Of a stretch of DNA of 64,000 bases, positions 51,108-58,939 are shown piece after piece. Positions within the stretch are counted from its first letter, which is position 1. The number at the start of each line of letters is the position of its first letter. A program made the translations under genes and the position numbers. Below the pieces are notes generated by a model. The model saw only the letters and a list, made by a program, of their open reading frames with translations. It had not been told where the DNA came from and did not search any database. This DNA is from Opitutaceae bacterium TAV5 (GTDB taxonomy: Bacteria; Verrucomicrobiota; Verrucomicrobiia; Opitutales; Opitutaceae). The DNA is taken from NCBI GenBank assembly GCA_000242935.3, contig CP007053.1:2961001-3025000 (forward strand). Reading direction: 5' to 3'.

Positions 51108-51938
51108 TCACAGGCCCATTGAAAACGTCTCGGGATCGGGGCCGATGCGGCCGGCGGCGCCCTTGTCGAGCGTGGCGATGGCGGCGAGATCGTCGGCATC
51201 GAGTGCGAAATCGAACACCGCGATGTTTTCCGCAATGCGCGCGGGCGTCACCGATTTCGGGATCACGATGTTGCCGAGTTGCAGGTGCCAGCGGATGACG
51301 ACCTGGGCCGGCGTCTTGCCGTGTTTTTTCGCGATGGCCGCCAGCGTGGCGTCCGCGAGGAGTTTTCCTTGGCCGAGCGGGCTCCAGGCTTCCGTGGCGA
51401 TGCCGTGCTTTGCGTGAAACGCGCGCAGCGCCTTCTGGGAAAACGCCGGGTGCAGCTCCACCTGGTTGACCGACGGCGCGATGCCGGTCTCGGCAATCAG
51501 GCGTTCGATGTGCGCCGGGTTGAAGTTGGAGACGCCGATGGAACGGGCGAGTCCGTCGGCCTTGATTTTGGTGAACGCCTTCCACGTATCGACGTAGCGG
51601 CCGGCCTTGGGCACGGGCCAGTGGATGAGGTAGAGGTCCACATAATCGAGGCGGAGGCGGCGCAGGCTTTCCTCGAGCGCGCGCAGCGTGGAATCGTAAC
51701 CCTGCTCGGCATTCCAGAGCTTGGTCGTCACGGTGATGTCCTTGCGCGGGACGGAGGTGGCGGCGAGGGCGGCGCCGACGCCTTCCTCGTTGCCGTAGAT
51801 GGCGGCGGTGTCGACCGAGCGGTAGCCGGCGTCGAGCGCGGTGAGGACGGTGCGTTCGGCAATGTCGTTGGCGACCTGCCAGACACCGAGCCCGAATTGC
51901 GGGAGGGTGGTATTGTCGTTGAGGGTGATGTGTTTCAT
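51108..51938 (-). CDS. Aldo/keto reductase (2,5-diketogluconate reductase-like)
   Basis: NADPH-dependent oxidoreductase of 276 aa, a TIM barrel of the AKR superfamily. The catalytic tetrad is visible: Asp and Tyr in SVDTAAIYGNEEGV, Lys in TVTTKLWN and His in LYLIHWPVP. Cofactor marks are GVSNFNPAHIERL and IVIPKSVTPARIAEN, the latter typical of the NADP phosphate pocket. The start GFGLG-like motif (LPQFGLGVWQV) follows MKHITLNDNT. I chose the ATG at 51938. It is the first gene of a two-gene operon with sufE. The substrate is unknown. Confidence 0.9.
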   Translation of the reverse strand: MKHITLNDNTTLPQFGLGVWQVANDIAERTVLTALDAGYRSVDTAAIYGNEEGVGAALAATSVPRKDITVTTKLWNAEQGYDSTLRALEESLRRLRLDYVDLYLIHWPVPKAGRYVDTWKAFTKIKADGLARSIGVSNFNPAHIERLIAETGIAPSVNQVELHPAFSQKALRAFHAKHGIATEAWSPLGQGKLLADATLAAIAKKHGKTPAQVVIRWHLQLGNIVIPKSVTPARIAENIAVFDFALDADDLAAIATLDKGAAGRIGPDPETFSMGL

Positions 51939-52069
51939 GGGCGGGAGACGCGGTGCGGCAATGTTACGGCGAGGCCAGGCCCCGGAGTTTTGCACAGAAG
52001 ATTTTACACAGAAGTTAACGAAGGAAACGAAGCTGTTTCCGGTTTCCGGAACCGGCAGCGGTTACTTTC

Positions 52070-52161
52070 AACCACGGATTGCACGGATGCACACGGATAA
52101 GAAGGAAGCGGCAAGGCATGGTTTGAATCCGTGATAATCCGTGAAATCCGTGGTTAAAAAA
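52070..52161. repeat. 92-bp palindromic repeat, copy 1
   Basis: Terminal inverted repeats are AACCACGGATT and AATCCGTGGTT (11 bp, perfect). A copy of equal length with five differences lies at 63510-63601. It is probably a small non-autonomous element. It is located between the aldo/keto reductase and the alcohol dehydrogenase genes, next to AGAAGTTAACGAAGGAAACG-type sequence. Confidence 0.8.
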
Positions 52162-52173
52162 GACCCCGAAGGG

Positions 52174-53364
52174 TCAGGCAGCGAGGCGGAGGATCTGTTC
52201 CACCTTTTCTGCGGTGATATCGTCGCGTTCGCCGAGGGGCGTGGCCCCGCGGGCGTCGAGACGGCGGGCGACTTCGGCGGCGGTTTGCGCAGCGGCGGCG
52301 TCTTTCACGTCGTAACCCGAAAGGCGCGTGGCGATGCCGAGCGATTCATAAAAGCGGCGCGTGGCGCCGATGGCGGCATCGATGCGGGCCTCCTCGCTGC
52401 CGGCGGCGGTCGTGATGCCCCAGACGCGTTCGCCGTATTGCAGGAGTTTTTCCCGCTTGGTGGCGCGTTGCACGTCGAGGAGCGCGGGCAGGACGATGGC
52501 GAGCGTGCGCGCATGGTCGATGCCGTGGAGCGCGGTGAGTTCGTGGCCGATGGCGTGCGTGGCCCAGTCCTGCGGCACGCCGACGCCGATGGCGTTGTTG
52601 AGCGCCCAGGTGGCGGCCCACATGAGGTTGGCCCGCGAGGAGTAGTCGGTCGGGTGAGCGAGGGTTTTCGGCGCCTCGGCGACGAGCACGCGCAGGACGG
52701 ATTCGGCAAACTGGTCCTGGATCGCGGCGTCGGCCGGGAAGGTCAGGTACTGTTCGAGGACGTGGCAGAAGGCGTCGCCGATGCCGTTGGCCACCTGGCG
52801 GGCGGGGAGGCTGAAGGTGGTTTCCGGGTCGAGGATCGAGAAGACCGGGTAGACGTGCGGGCTGAAGAAGGCGAGTTTCTCGCGCGTGGCGCGGCGCGAG
52901 ATCACGGAGTTGCCGTTGGCTTCGGAGCCGGTGGCGGGCAGCGTGAGCACGGCGCCGATGGGTAATGCCGATTTCACTACGCCGCCGTGCGTGCGGAGGA
53001 TCTCCCAGGCGTCGGCAGCGGGCGCGGCGTCGAGGTACGGGACGGCGGCGGCCACGAGTTTGGCGCCGTCGAGCACGGAGCCGCCACCGACGGCGAGGAG
53101 GTGCGTGAGCTTCTCGCGGCGGACGAGATCGATGGCGCGGGCGAGCGTGTCGAAATCGGGATTGGCCTCGACGCCGAAGAATTCGGTGGTGGCGCGGGCG
53201 CCGAGCGCGGTTTTCACCTGGTCGTAAACGCCGTTCTTTTTGATGGAGCCGCCGCCGGCGAGGAGGAGGACGCGGGCACCGGAGGGGAGCTCGCGGTCGA
53301 TTCTGGCGATTTGCCCGCGGCCGAAGTGAATGCGGGTCGGGTTGTGAAACGTGAAGTTTTCCAT
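52174..53364 (-). CDS. Iron-containing alcohol dehydrogenase (YqhD/BDH-like)
   Basis: Cytoplasmic dehydrogenase of 396 aa of the group III iron-dependent family. Marks in order: FHNPTRIHFGRGQIARID at the start, GVEANPDFDTLARAI, LLAVGGGSVLDGAKLVA (nucleotide-binding GGGS), TLPATGSEANGNSVIS, and the metal site with Asp in VANGIGDAFCHVLEQYL plus His in HAIGHELTALHGIDHARTLA. These fit NADPH-dependent YqhD or butanol dehydrogenases, which reduce aldehydes. The ATG at 53364 gives a normal N-terminus. It lies 62 bases after the stop of the peptide-binding gene on the same strand but may have its own promoter. Confidence 0.92.
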   Translation of the reverse strand: MENFTFHNPTRIHFGRGQIARIDRELPSGARVLLLAGGGSIKKNGVYDQVKTALGARATTEFFGVEANPDFDTLARAIDLVRREKLTHLLAVGGGSVLDGAKLVAAAVPYLDAAPAADAWEILRTHGGVVKSALPIGAVLTLPATGSEANGNSVISRRATREKLAFFSPHVYPVFSILDPETTFSLPARQVANGIGDAFCHVLEQYLTFPADAAIQDQFAESVLRVLVAEAPKTLAHPTDYSSRANLMWAATWALNNAIGVGVPQDWATHAIGHELTALHGIDHARTLAIVLPALLDVQRATKREKLLQYGERVWGITTAAGSEEARIDAAIGATRRFYESLGIATRLSGYDVKDAAAAQTAAEVARRLDARGATPLGERDDITAEKVEQILRLAA

Positions 53365-53426
53365 AACGAGTTGCCGCGAACTTGGCGGCAAGGCGAGGAG
53401 GCGGCAAACTGTTAAAGGAGCGGCGA

Positions 53427-55070
53427 TCACTCCACGTCCACCCACTGCCAGGCGCGCATGTCGATGACGTTGGGCACCCAGTTTTTCACCCGCGGGCTGA
53501 TGGCGTAAACGCGTTTGTAGAAATACACCGGGATCGCGGGCACGTCGCGCGCGAGGATCCCGTCGAGTTGCCGGTAGATCGCATGGCGGGCGGCGGTGTC
53601 GGGCGCGGCGAGCGAGGCGGCGACGAGCCGGTCGTAGTCGGGGTTGGCGTAGCCGGTGCGGTTGTTGCCGCCGTCGGCGAGCCAGAGATCGAGGAAACTG
53701 AACGGGTCCGGGTAGTCGGCATTCCAGCCGGCGCGGGCGATGTCGTAGGCGAGGTTGTTCTGTGTCTCGATGTAGACTTTCCACTCCTCGTTGCGCAGGA
53801 CGATGTCGATGCCGAGGTTGCGCTTCCACATTTGCTGGACGGCTTCGGCGAGCTGTTTGTGGGCCTCCATCGAATTGTACAAAAGTTCGAGACGCGGGAA
53901 GCCGCGCCCGTCGGGGAAACCGGCTTCGGCGAGGAGGCGGCGGGCGTCGTCGAGGGTGCCATCGATGCGGGCCGGGCTGTGAAAGGCGGGCGAGGGCGGC
54001 ACGAAGTTGTATGCGGGCGTCTGGCCGGCGCGGAGAAGGTTTTCGGTGATGCTCTCGCGGTCGATGGCCAGCGCGAGGGCGCGGCGCACGCGCACGTCAT
54101 CGAGCGGCTTGCGGGTGGTGTTGAGCCGGTAATAATAGAGGGCGTAGAGGTCGTCGGAACGAAACTCGGCGGGACGCTGGCGGCGGTAGTAACCGGTGCG
54201 CGAGAGCGGCAGCGTGCTGGTGATGTCGAGCGTGCCGGCGCGAAACATCCGCTCCTCGGCGTCGGCGTTGTCGACGGCGAAAAAGGCGATCGCATCCAGC
54301 TTCACGGCGGCGGCATTCCAGTACGTCGGCGAGCGCGTGACGGTGATTTTCTGGTTGGGCAGCCAGCCGGCGAGGGTGAACGGGCCGTTGCCGACAAAGT
54401 TGCCGGGGCGCGTCCAGGCCGTGCCCTTGGTGCGGAGGCCGCCGAATTTTTCCACGGTGGCGATCGGCACGGGCATCCAGGAATGGTGCGTGAGCGATTC
54501 GAGGAGAAAGGGAACGGGCTCGCGCAGGCGCAGCCGGAGCGTGCGGGCATCGGGCGCGCTGAAACCGGTTTTCGAAAACTCCTTCAGCGTGCCGTTGTTG
54601 AACGCCTCGGCGCCTTCCACCTGGTAGAGGAAGTAGGCGTATTCGGCGCCGAATTCCGGGGTGAGCGTGCGTTCGAAGGTGCGGACGAAGTCCCCGGCGG
54701 TGACCGGTTCGCCGTTGCTCCAGCGGGCGTCGGCGCGGAGGTGAAACGTCCACTCGCGGCCGTCGGCGGAGGTTTCCCAGCGCTCGGCCACGCCGGGGGC
54801 GACGCCGCTGCCGGAGGACGCATAGGTGACGAGGCCCTCGAAAAGGGCGCTGATGATGCGGGCTTCGGGCACGCCGGTCGTGACGGCCGGGTCGATATCC
54901 TGCGGTTCGGTGCCGTTGCCGAAGTTGAGGATTTTTTCCCGACCGCCGCCGGTCGCGGCACAGGCGGCGGTTGGCGCGGTGGAAACGAGAGCCGCAAAGA
55001 GGGCAACCGCCAGGACCACGGGAGCCGCCACCGGAAAACGGAAAACGAAAGGCACGCGCATGAAGCCCAT
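53427..55070 (-). CDS. Peptide ABC-transporter substrate-binding protein (OppA/DppA-like)
   Basis: Exported solute-binding protein of about 547 aa. A signal peptide (VAAPVVLAVALFAALVSTAP, cleavage near AACA) is followed by a mature domain of the SBP_bac_5 family: NFGNGTEPQDIDPAV at the start, ADARWSNGEPVTAGDFVRTF, RPLDDVRVRRALALAID-type segment (here KPLDDVRVRRALALAID) and YDIARAGWNADYPDPFSFLD. It delivers oligopeptides to an inner-membrane permease not encoded here. The start is M37 or M40 of the open frame; I use 55070. Divergent from the DUF4886 gene at 55408. An orphan binding protein without its permease is common in this family. Confidence 0.9.
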   Translation of the reverse strand: MGFMRVPFVFRFPVAAPVVLAVALFAALVSTAPTAACAATGGGREKILNFGNGTEPQDIDPAVTTGVPEARIISALFEGLVTYASSGSGVAPGVAERWETSADGREWTFHLRADARWSNGEPVTAGDFVRTFERTLTPEFGAEYAYFLYQVEGAEAFNNGTLKEFSKTGFSAPDARTLRLRLREPVPFLLESLTHHSWMPVPIATVEKFGGLRTKGTAWTRPGNFVGNGPFTLAGWLPNQKITVTRSPTYWNAAAVKLDAIAFFAVDNADAEERMFRAGTLDITSTLPLSRTGYYRRQRPAEFRSDDLYALYYYRLNTTRKPLDDVRVRRALALAIDRESITENLLRAGQTPAYNFVPPSPAFHSPARIDGTLDDARRLLAEAGFPDGRGFPRLELLYNSMEAHKQLAEAVQQMWKRNLGIDIVLRNEEWKVYIETQNNLAYDIARAGWNADYPDPFSFLDLWLADGGNNRTGYANPDYDRLVAASLAAPDTAARHAIYRQLDGILARDVPAIPVYFYKRVYAISPRVKNWVPNVIDMRAWQWVDVE

Positions 55071-55407
55071 GAAATCATGGGCCGGCGCAACCGCAACCCG
55101 GGGAACGGAGGGAATGGCCACAAAAGATCCGTTCCGGCCCGGCTGCGGCCAAAGCAGGATAGCCGCGAAAGAGCGCAAATTACGCGCCGCGTATGCAACT
55201 CCCCATCGCGCTTATAAGCGCGCGGGAGAGCCACGACGGGCAAAATGATTTCTGCGCTTTTTTCGCGGCGATCCGGATTGATCGGTGCCAAAGGAGAACC
55301 CTCTCGACAGGTATTCCGTCCATTATGCCCTTTGCAGGCCATTCTTTCCTGTTTCGCGCGAAGGGCTTTGACGCGCCCGCGCGGGCTGCGTAAAACCTTG
55401 CGACGTT
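55071..55407. other. 337-base divergent gap with a perfect 16-bp palindrome
   Basis: Between the peptide-binding gene and the DUF4886 gene. A perfect palindrome CGCGCTTATAAGCGCG (55207-55222) has a TATAA core and could be an operator or part of a promoter. No coding frame is supported; the remainder is ordinary promoter-type sequence. Confidence 0.4.
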
Positions 55408-56478
55408 ATGCAGACATCTGTCGCTACCCTGTCCCGCTCTCCGTTATCCGCCTTCGTCCGTCGTGGCCGTGGCCTCATTCTCGGCGTCGCCCTCACGGCC
55501 GGCCTGCTCGCGCCGGCCGCCGGGTGGTCCGCCGCCGACAACGCGCCGCGCACGTCGGTCAAGCTGCTGACCATCGGCAACAGCTTTTCGAACAACGCCA
55601 TCTCCCAGCTTCCCGAGATTGCGAAGGCGGGAGGCAAGGAATTGCTCGTCGGCCGTACATCGCTCGGCGGCTGTTCGCTCGAACGCCACGCCAAACACCT
55701 CGCCGCCGCGCTCGCCGATCCGGACTCGCCGGAGGGCCGGCCCTACAGCAACTCTCCCGTCTTCGGCGAGGCGCTGGCCGGCAAAAAAACCGTGTCCCTC
55801 CCCGAGGCTCTCGCCGCGCAGAAGTGGGATTTTGTGACGATCCAGGAATGGAGCGCCCGGAGCTTCAAGCCGGAGTATCAGGAGCCCTACGCGCAACAAC
55901 TGATCGAGGCCATCCGCAAGTATGCGCCCACGGCTGAAATCCTCATTCACCAGACCTGGGCGTACCGCGAGGATCACCCGTGGTATCAGAAGGGTGACGA
56001 ACTCACGCAGCAAAAGATGTATGACGGCCTGCTTGCCGCCTACCGTGAGCTTTCGGCGCGCTACGGCGGCCTGCGGATCATTCCTTCCGGCGCCGCCATC
56101 CAGGCCGCCCGTCAGACGCCGCGCTGGACATTCCGGGAAGACACGAGCTTCGATTTCAAGAACGCGACCGAAGGCCAGCTGCCCGACCAGACCGGCAGCC
56201 TCAACACCGGCTGGCGCTGGAGCAAGCAGAAGGACGGCAAGCAGAAACTCACGCTCGACGCCATCCACGCCAACACTGCCGGCTGCTACCTCGGCGGCTG
56301 CGCGTTTTATGAAACGATCTACAACGACTCCGTGCTCACGGTGACCGGTTACACGCCCAAGGGAGTCTCCGCCGAGGACGCCGCGCAACTGCGCCAGATC
56401 GCGCATGACGCCGTCGCCACCGAGCGCGCCCGGGCAGCCGGCGCGGCTGGCGAGGCAACGGCCGCCAGTATCCATTAA
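55408..56478 (+). CDS. DUF4886-type exported SGNH-like hydrolase
   Basis: Exported protein of 356 aa. A signal peptide (LILGVALTAGLLAPAAGWSA) is followed by KLLTIGNSFSNNAISQLPEI, with the Ser in GNSFS at the place of the SGNH nucleophile, then TIQEWSARSFKPE, EILIHQTWAYREDHPWY and a C-terminal DAIHANTAGCYLGGCAFYE with a His that fits the catalytic dyad. DUF4886 proteins are related to GDSL esterases but without a proven substrate. A position outside the cell is expected. The gene is alone on its strand, divergent from the peptide-binding gene. Confidence 0.8.
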   Translation: MQTSVATLSRSPLSAFVRRGRGLILGVALTAGLLAPAAGWSAADNAPRTSVKLLTIGNSFSNNAISQLPEIAKAGGKELLVGRTSLGGCSLERHAKHLAAALADPDSPEGRPYSNSPVFGEALAGKKTVSLPEALAAQKWDFVTIQEWSARSFKPEYQEPYAQQLIEAIRKYAPTAEILIHQTWAYREDHPWYQKGDELTQQKMYDGLLAAYRELSARYGGLRIIPSGAAIQAARQTPRWTFREDTSFDFKNATEGQLPDQTGSLNTGWRWSKQKDGKQKLTLDAIHANTAGCYLGGCAFYETIYNDSVLTVTGYTPKGVSAEDAAQLRQIAHDAVATERARAAGAAGEATAASIH

Positions 56479-56492
56479 GCGATTACGGGCCC

Positions 56493-56673
56493 GTGGCTGC
56501 GAACGCAAGTTCGCAGGGCTTGGATGTCGGCGACTTGCGATCTGCGAACTTGGTATCCGTTGAGCGACGGAGCGGCGGCAAGTACCGAGGCCGAAGGCCG
56601 ACAGCTTGCCATGCCGCCGCTCCGTCACACGCCGTCGTCGCTAAACAGTTACCGAACTTACGTTCGCAGCTAC
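56493..56673. repeat. 181-bp nested imperfect palindrome
   Basis: Outer arms 56493-56513 and 56653-56673 (21 bp, two mismatches, containing CTGCGAAC and AAGTTCG). Inner arms near 56566-56582 and 56604-56625 contain GACGGAGCGGCGGC. It lies between convergent genes. It looks like a small structured mobile element. Confidence 0.7.
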
Positions 56674-56701
56674 GCGCGGCGGATGCACCCGGTGCCGGCG
56701 C

Positions 56702-58666
56702 TTACAGGCCGCCGACCGGGCCGAAGACCAGCGGGAGCGCGTCGGCATTGTGCTGCCAGTCGAGCACCGGCCAGCCGGCGGCAGGAGCGGGGCGGCCGAG
56801 CAGGGGACGCGCGGCCGCGGGCGGTGCGGACGGGCGGCGCGTGGCGACACCGTCAGTCAAGACGATGTTGCCGATCCGCACCTGGCCGAGCCCTCGCAGG
56901 GCGATCCGCAGCGGCGCGGAGACGGACGCGGCCGGGACGGGCGCGCCAAACTCGCGGGCGATCCGCGTGCGCGGCCGCGCGGCAGCGGCGCGAAACTCGA
57001 TCGTGAACCGGCTGTGCAACTCCTGCCAGGAGCCGTCGGATTGCTGTTGCTCGACGATGATTTTTTGCAGGGCGGGCGCAAAGTTGTGCACGGTGAACTG
57101 CAATTGCCACGCCCCGCAGACGGGGCTGGCTGCATGGACGCGGGCGGGGTTGCGCAGGGCGGCGCGGAGCCAGCGGCGCCAGGCGGCGAGGCGGCGGGCG
57201 TCGGCGTCGAGGATGGCGTGGTTCTGGCTGCTTTCGTAGAGCGACGGCTCGCGGCTGGCGTCCCACATCGCGCGGGCGGCGGCGCGGCCGGCGCGGAGCG
57301 CGCGGGCAAAGGCGTCGCAGCCGGCGAGCAGGGCCAGGGCGAGCGGAGCGCAGTCGTGGCCGGCGGCGTGCTGCCGGCGCAGGCGAAAGACGGCCAGCCC
57401 GGCGCGGCGCACGAAGGCGTCGCGGGCGGCGATGTATGCCTGGAACGCGGCCGTGGCGCGCAGCGCGGGCGAGCGTTTTTCTGTCGCCGGGTGCGCGGGC
57501 GCGGCCTGGCGGCGGAAAAACCGCTCCGCCTGTTCGTGCGGTTTCGGGCTTTCGCGGCGCGCAAGCACATCCCAGCGCGTGTTGATTTCCCAGCGCGCAT
57601 AACCGGCGAAGGCGCGGGCGTCGCCGGCGATGAGGGCGCGCGCGGTGGCGGCGGCCGCGGCGGCGCCGGTCCCGTAAAGGCGGCGGCAGCCGCGGGCGAG
57701 GAGCGCGAGCGGGTCGTCGTCGGCGTCGGGTTCGAGCCAGAGCCCGGCGGCGGCGGCGTCGACGAGCGTGGTGGTTTCCAGGGCGAGCCGGTACGCCTCC
57801 CAGGACGTGACCAGAAAACCCTCCGCCCGGGTGCGCCGGGTGCGTTGCCACCAGGCATGGATGTTGGCGAGCCGTTCGCCGTAAACGGGCGCGGGCTCGA
57901 AGCGAAACGCGCCGTTCATCGGACACGCCCAGTAGCCGATGCCCTGCGCGGCGAGGGCGGGCACGAGGTCGTAGCCGGCAAAGTTGCGCAGCTCCAGGCG
58001 CGGGACGCGCGGGAAGGGGTAATAATACCAGTCGCAGGCGGCGATGCCGCGCGGGAGCAGCGGGATGGCTTCGGGCAGGAGAGCGAGCATGTCGGCCCAG
58101 ATGACCAGGCGCAGCGCGTGCCGGCCGGCGATCGTGTGCAGCCGCCCGACGTGGCGGGCGAAGTGCGCGGCCAGCCCGATTTCGGCGATCTCGGCGCGCG
58201 ACAGCGGATGGCGGCCGAGTGAAAACGACTCGTCGAGCCCCGCATGCACCTTGCCCGCCGTGCAGAACGGGGCGACGTCGCGCAGGAGTTTTTCCGCCAC
58301 TTCCGGTGTGCGTGGATGGAGCGGGCAGATCTGCCCGGCAGGGAGCGGCGAACCGTCGGCGGCGCGCAGTTCGTTGAGGTCGCGCCATGCGGAGTGTTTT
58401 ATAAGGTACTGCGTGTGACCGAGCAGATTGACGATCGGCACGACGCGGATGCCGGCGCGGGTGGCGGCGGCGACGAGTTTTTCAAGATCGCGCCAGGCGT
58501 ACGCGTCGGCACGGGCGATGCCGGGCAACGACGGGTAATCCACGGCATCCTCCAGGTGCAGGTACAGCTCGTGGTAACCCCAGTCGGCATAGCGGGGCAA
58601 AAGCGCGAGCAGGTGGTCGAGCCGTTCGACCTGGCGGGCGAGATCCCATTGGAAGGCGCGGAGCAT
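56702..58666 (-). CDS. GH20-like glycoside hydrolase
   Basis: Protein of about 654 aa. The N-terminal ~330 residues form a TIM-barrel-like domain: GYHELYLHLEDAVDYPSLPG, RAGIRVVPIVNLLGHTQYLI, then AGKVHAGLDESFSLGRHPLS with an Asp-Glu pair like that of GH20 hexosaminidases, and LVIWADMLALLPEAI. A long Ala/Arg-rich helical region (about 360-530) and a final beta domain follow. There is no signal peptide. It is therefore probably a cytoplasmic hexosaminidase-type enzyme acting on imported oligosaccharides, but the assignment rests on the DE pair and barrel pattern only. I chose the ATG at 58666. Confidence 0.65.
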   Translation of the reverse strand: MLRAFQWDLARQVERLDHLLALLPRYADWGYHELYLHLEDAVDYPSLPGIARADAYAWRDLEKLVAAATRAGIRVVPIVNLLGHTQYLIKHSAWRDLNELRAADGSPLPAGQICPLHPRTPEVAEKLLRDVAPFCTAGKVHAGLDESFSLGRHPLSRAEIAEIGLAAHFARHVGRLHTIAGRHALRLVIWADMLALLPEAIPLLPRGIAACDWYYYPFPRVPRLELRNFAGYDLVPALAAQGIGYWACPMNGAFRFEPAPVYGERLANIHAWWQRTRRTRAEGFLVTSWEAYRLALETTTLVDAAAAGLWLEPDADDDPLALLARGCRRLYGTGAAAAAATARALIAGDARAFAGYARWEINTRWDVLARRESPKPHEQAERFFRRQAAPAHPATEKRSPALRATAAFQAYIAARDAFVRRAGLAVFRLRRQHAAGHDCAPLALALLAGCDAFARALRAGRAAARAMWDASREPSLYESSQNHAILDADARRLAAWRRWLRAALRNPARVHAASPVCGAWQLQFTVHNFAPALQKIIVEQQQSDGSWQELHSRFTIEFRAAAARPRTRIAREFGAPVPAASVSAPLRIALRGLGQVRIGNIVLTDGVATRRPSAPPAAARPLLGRPAPAAGWPVLDWQHNADALPLVFGPVGGL

Positions 58667-58760
58667 GTGTGCCGCCGATCTCTGCCACTTTTGCCGTGAC
58701 TGGCAACCAGGCAAAAGAACGGAAACAGCGACGAAGGGCGCATCTCAAAAACGGGACAGA

Positions 58761-58899
58761 CTCCGGAGTGGCACGGGCTTCCAGCCCGTGAGCGTTGCCC
58801 CTGCGCCGTGGCATGGGCTTCCAGCCCATGATTCCGGACACATGGCCAAGGATGGCCATGTCACGCAATCCCACGGGCTGGAAGCCCGTGCCACTCCGG
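58761..58899. repeat. Cluster of four REP-like stem-loops (BIME-like)
   Basis: Units at 58768-58790 (CACGGGCT/AGCCCGTG stem), 58808-58830 (CATGGGCT/AGCCCATG stem), 58841-58860 (CATGGCCA/TGGCCATG stem) and 58872-58894 (inverted orientation). CTCCGGAGTGGCAC and GTGCCACTCCGG form an outer inverted repeat. The middle two units match the pair at 48903-48990, with paired changes in the stems. Confidence 0.82.
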
Positions 58900-58939
58900 G
58901 ATGCATGTCCGCTTTTCACGTGCGCCCCTGCGCAAGGTA

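Noticed and set aside
58761-58899. A CRISPR array
   Set aside because: The units are palindromes of different sequence in both orientations, not equal direct repeats with unique spacers.
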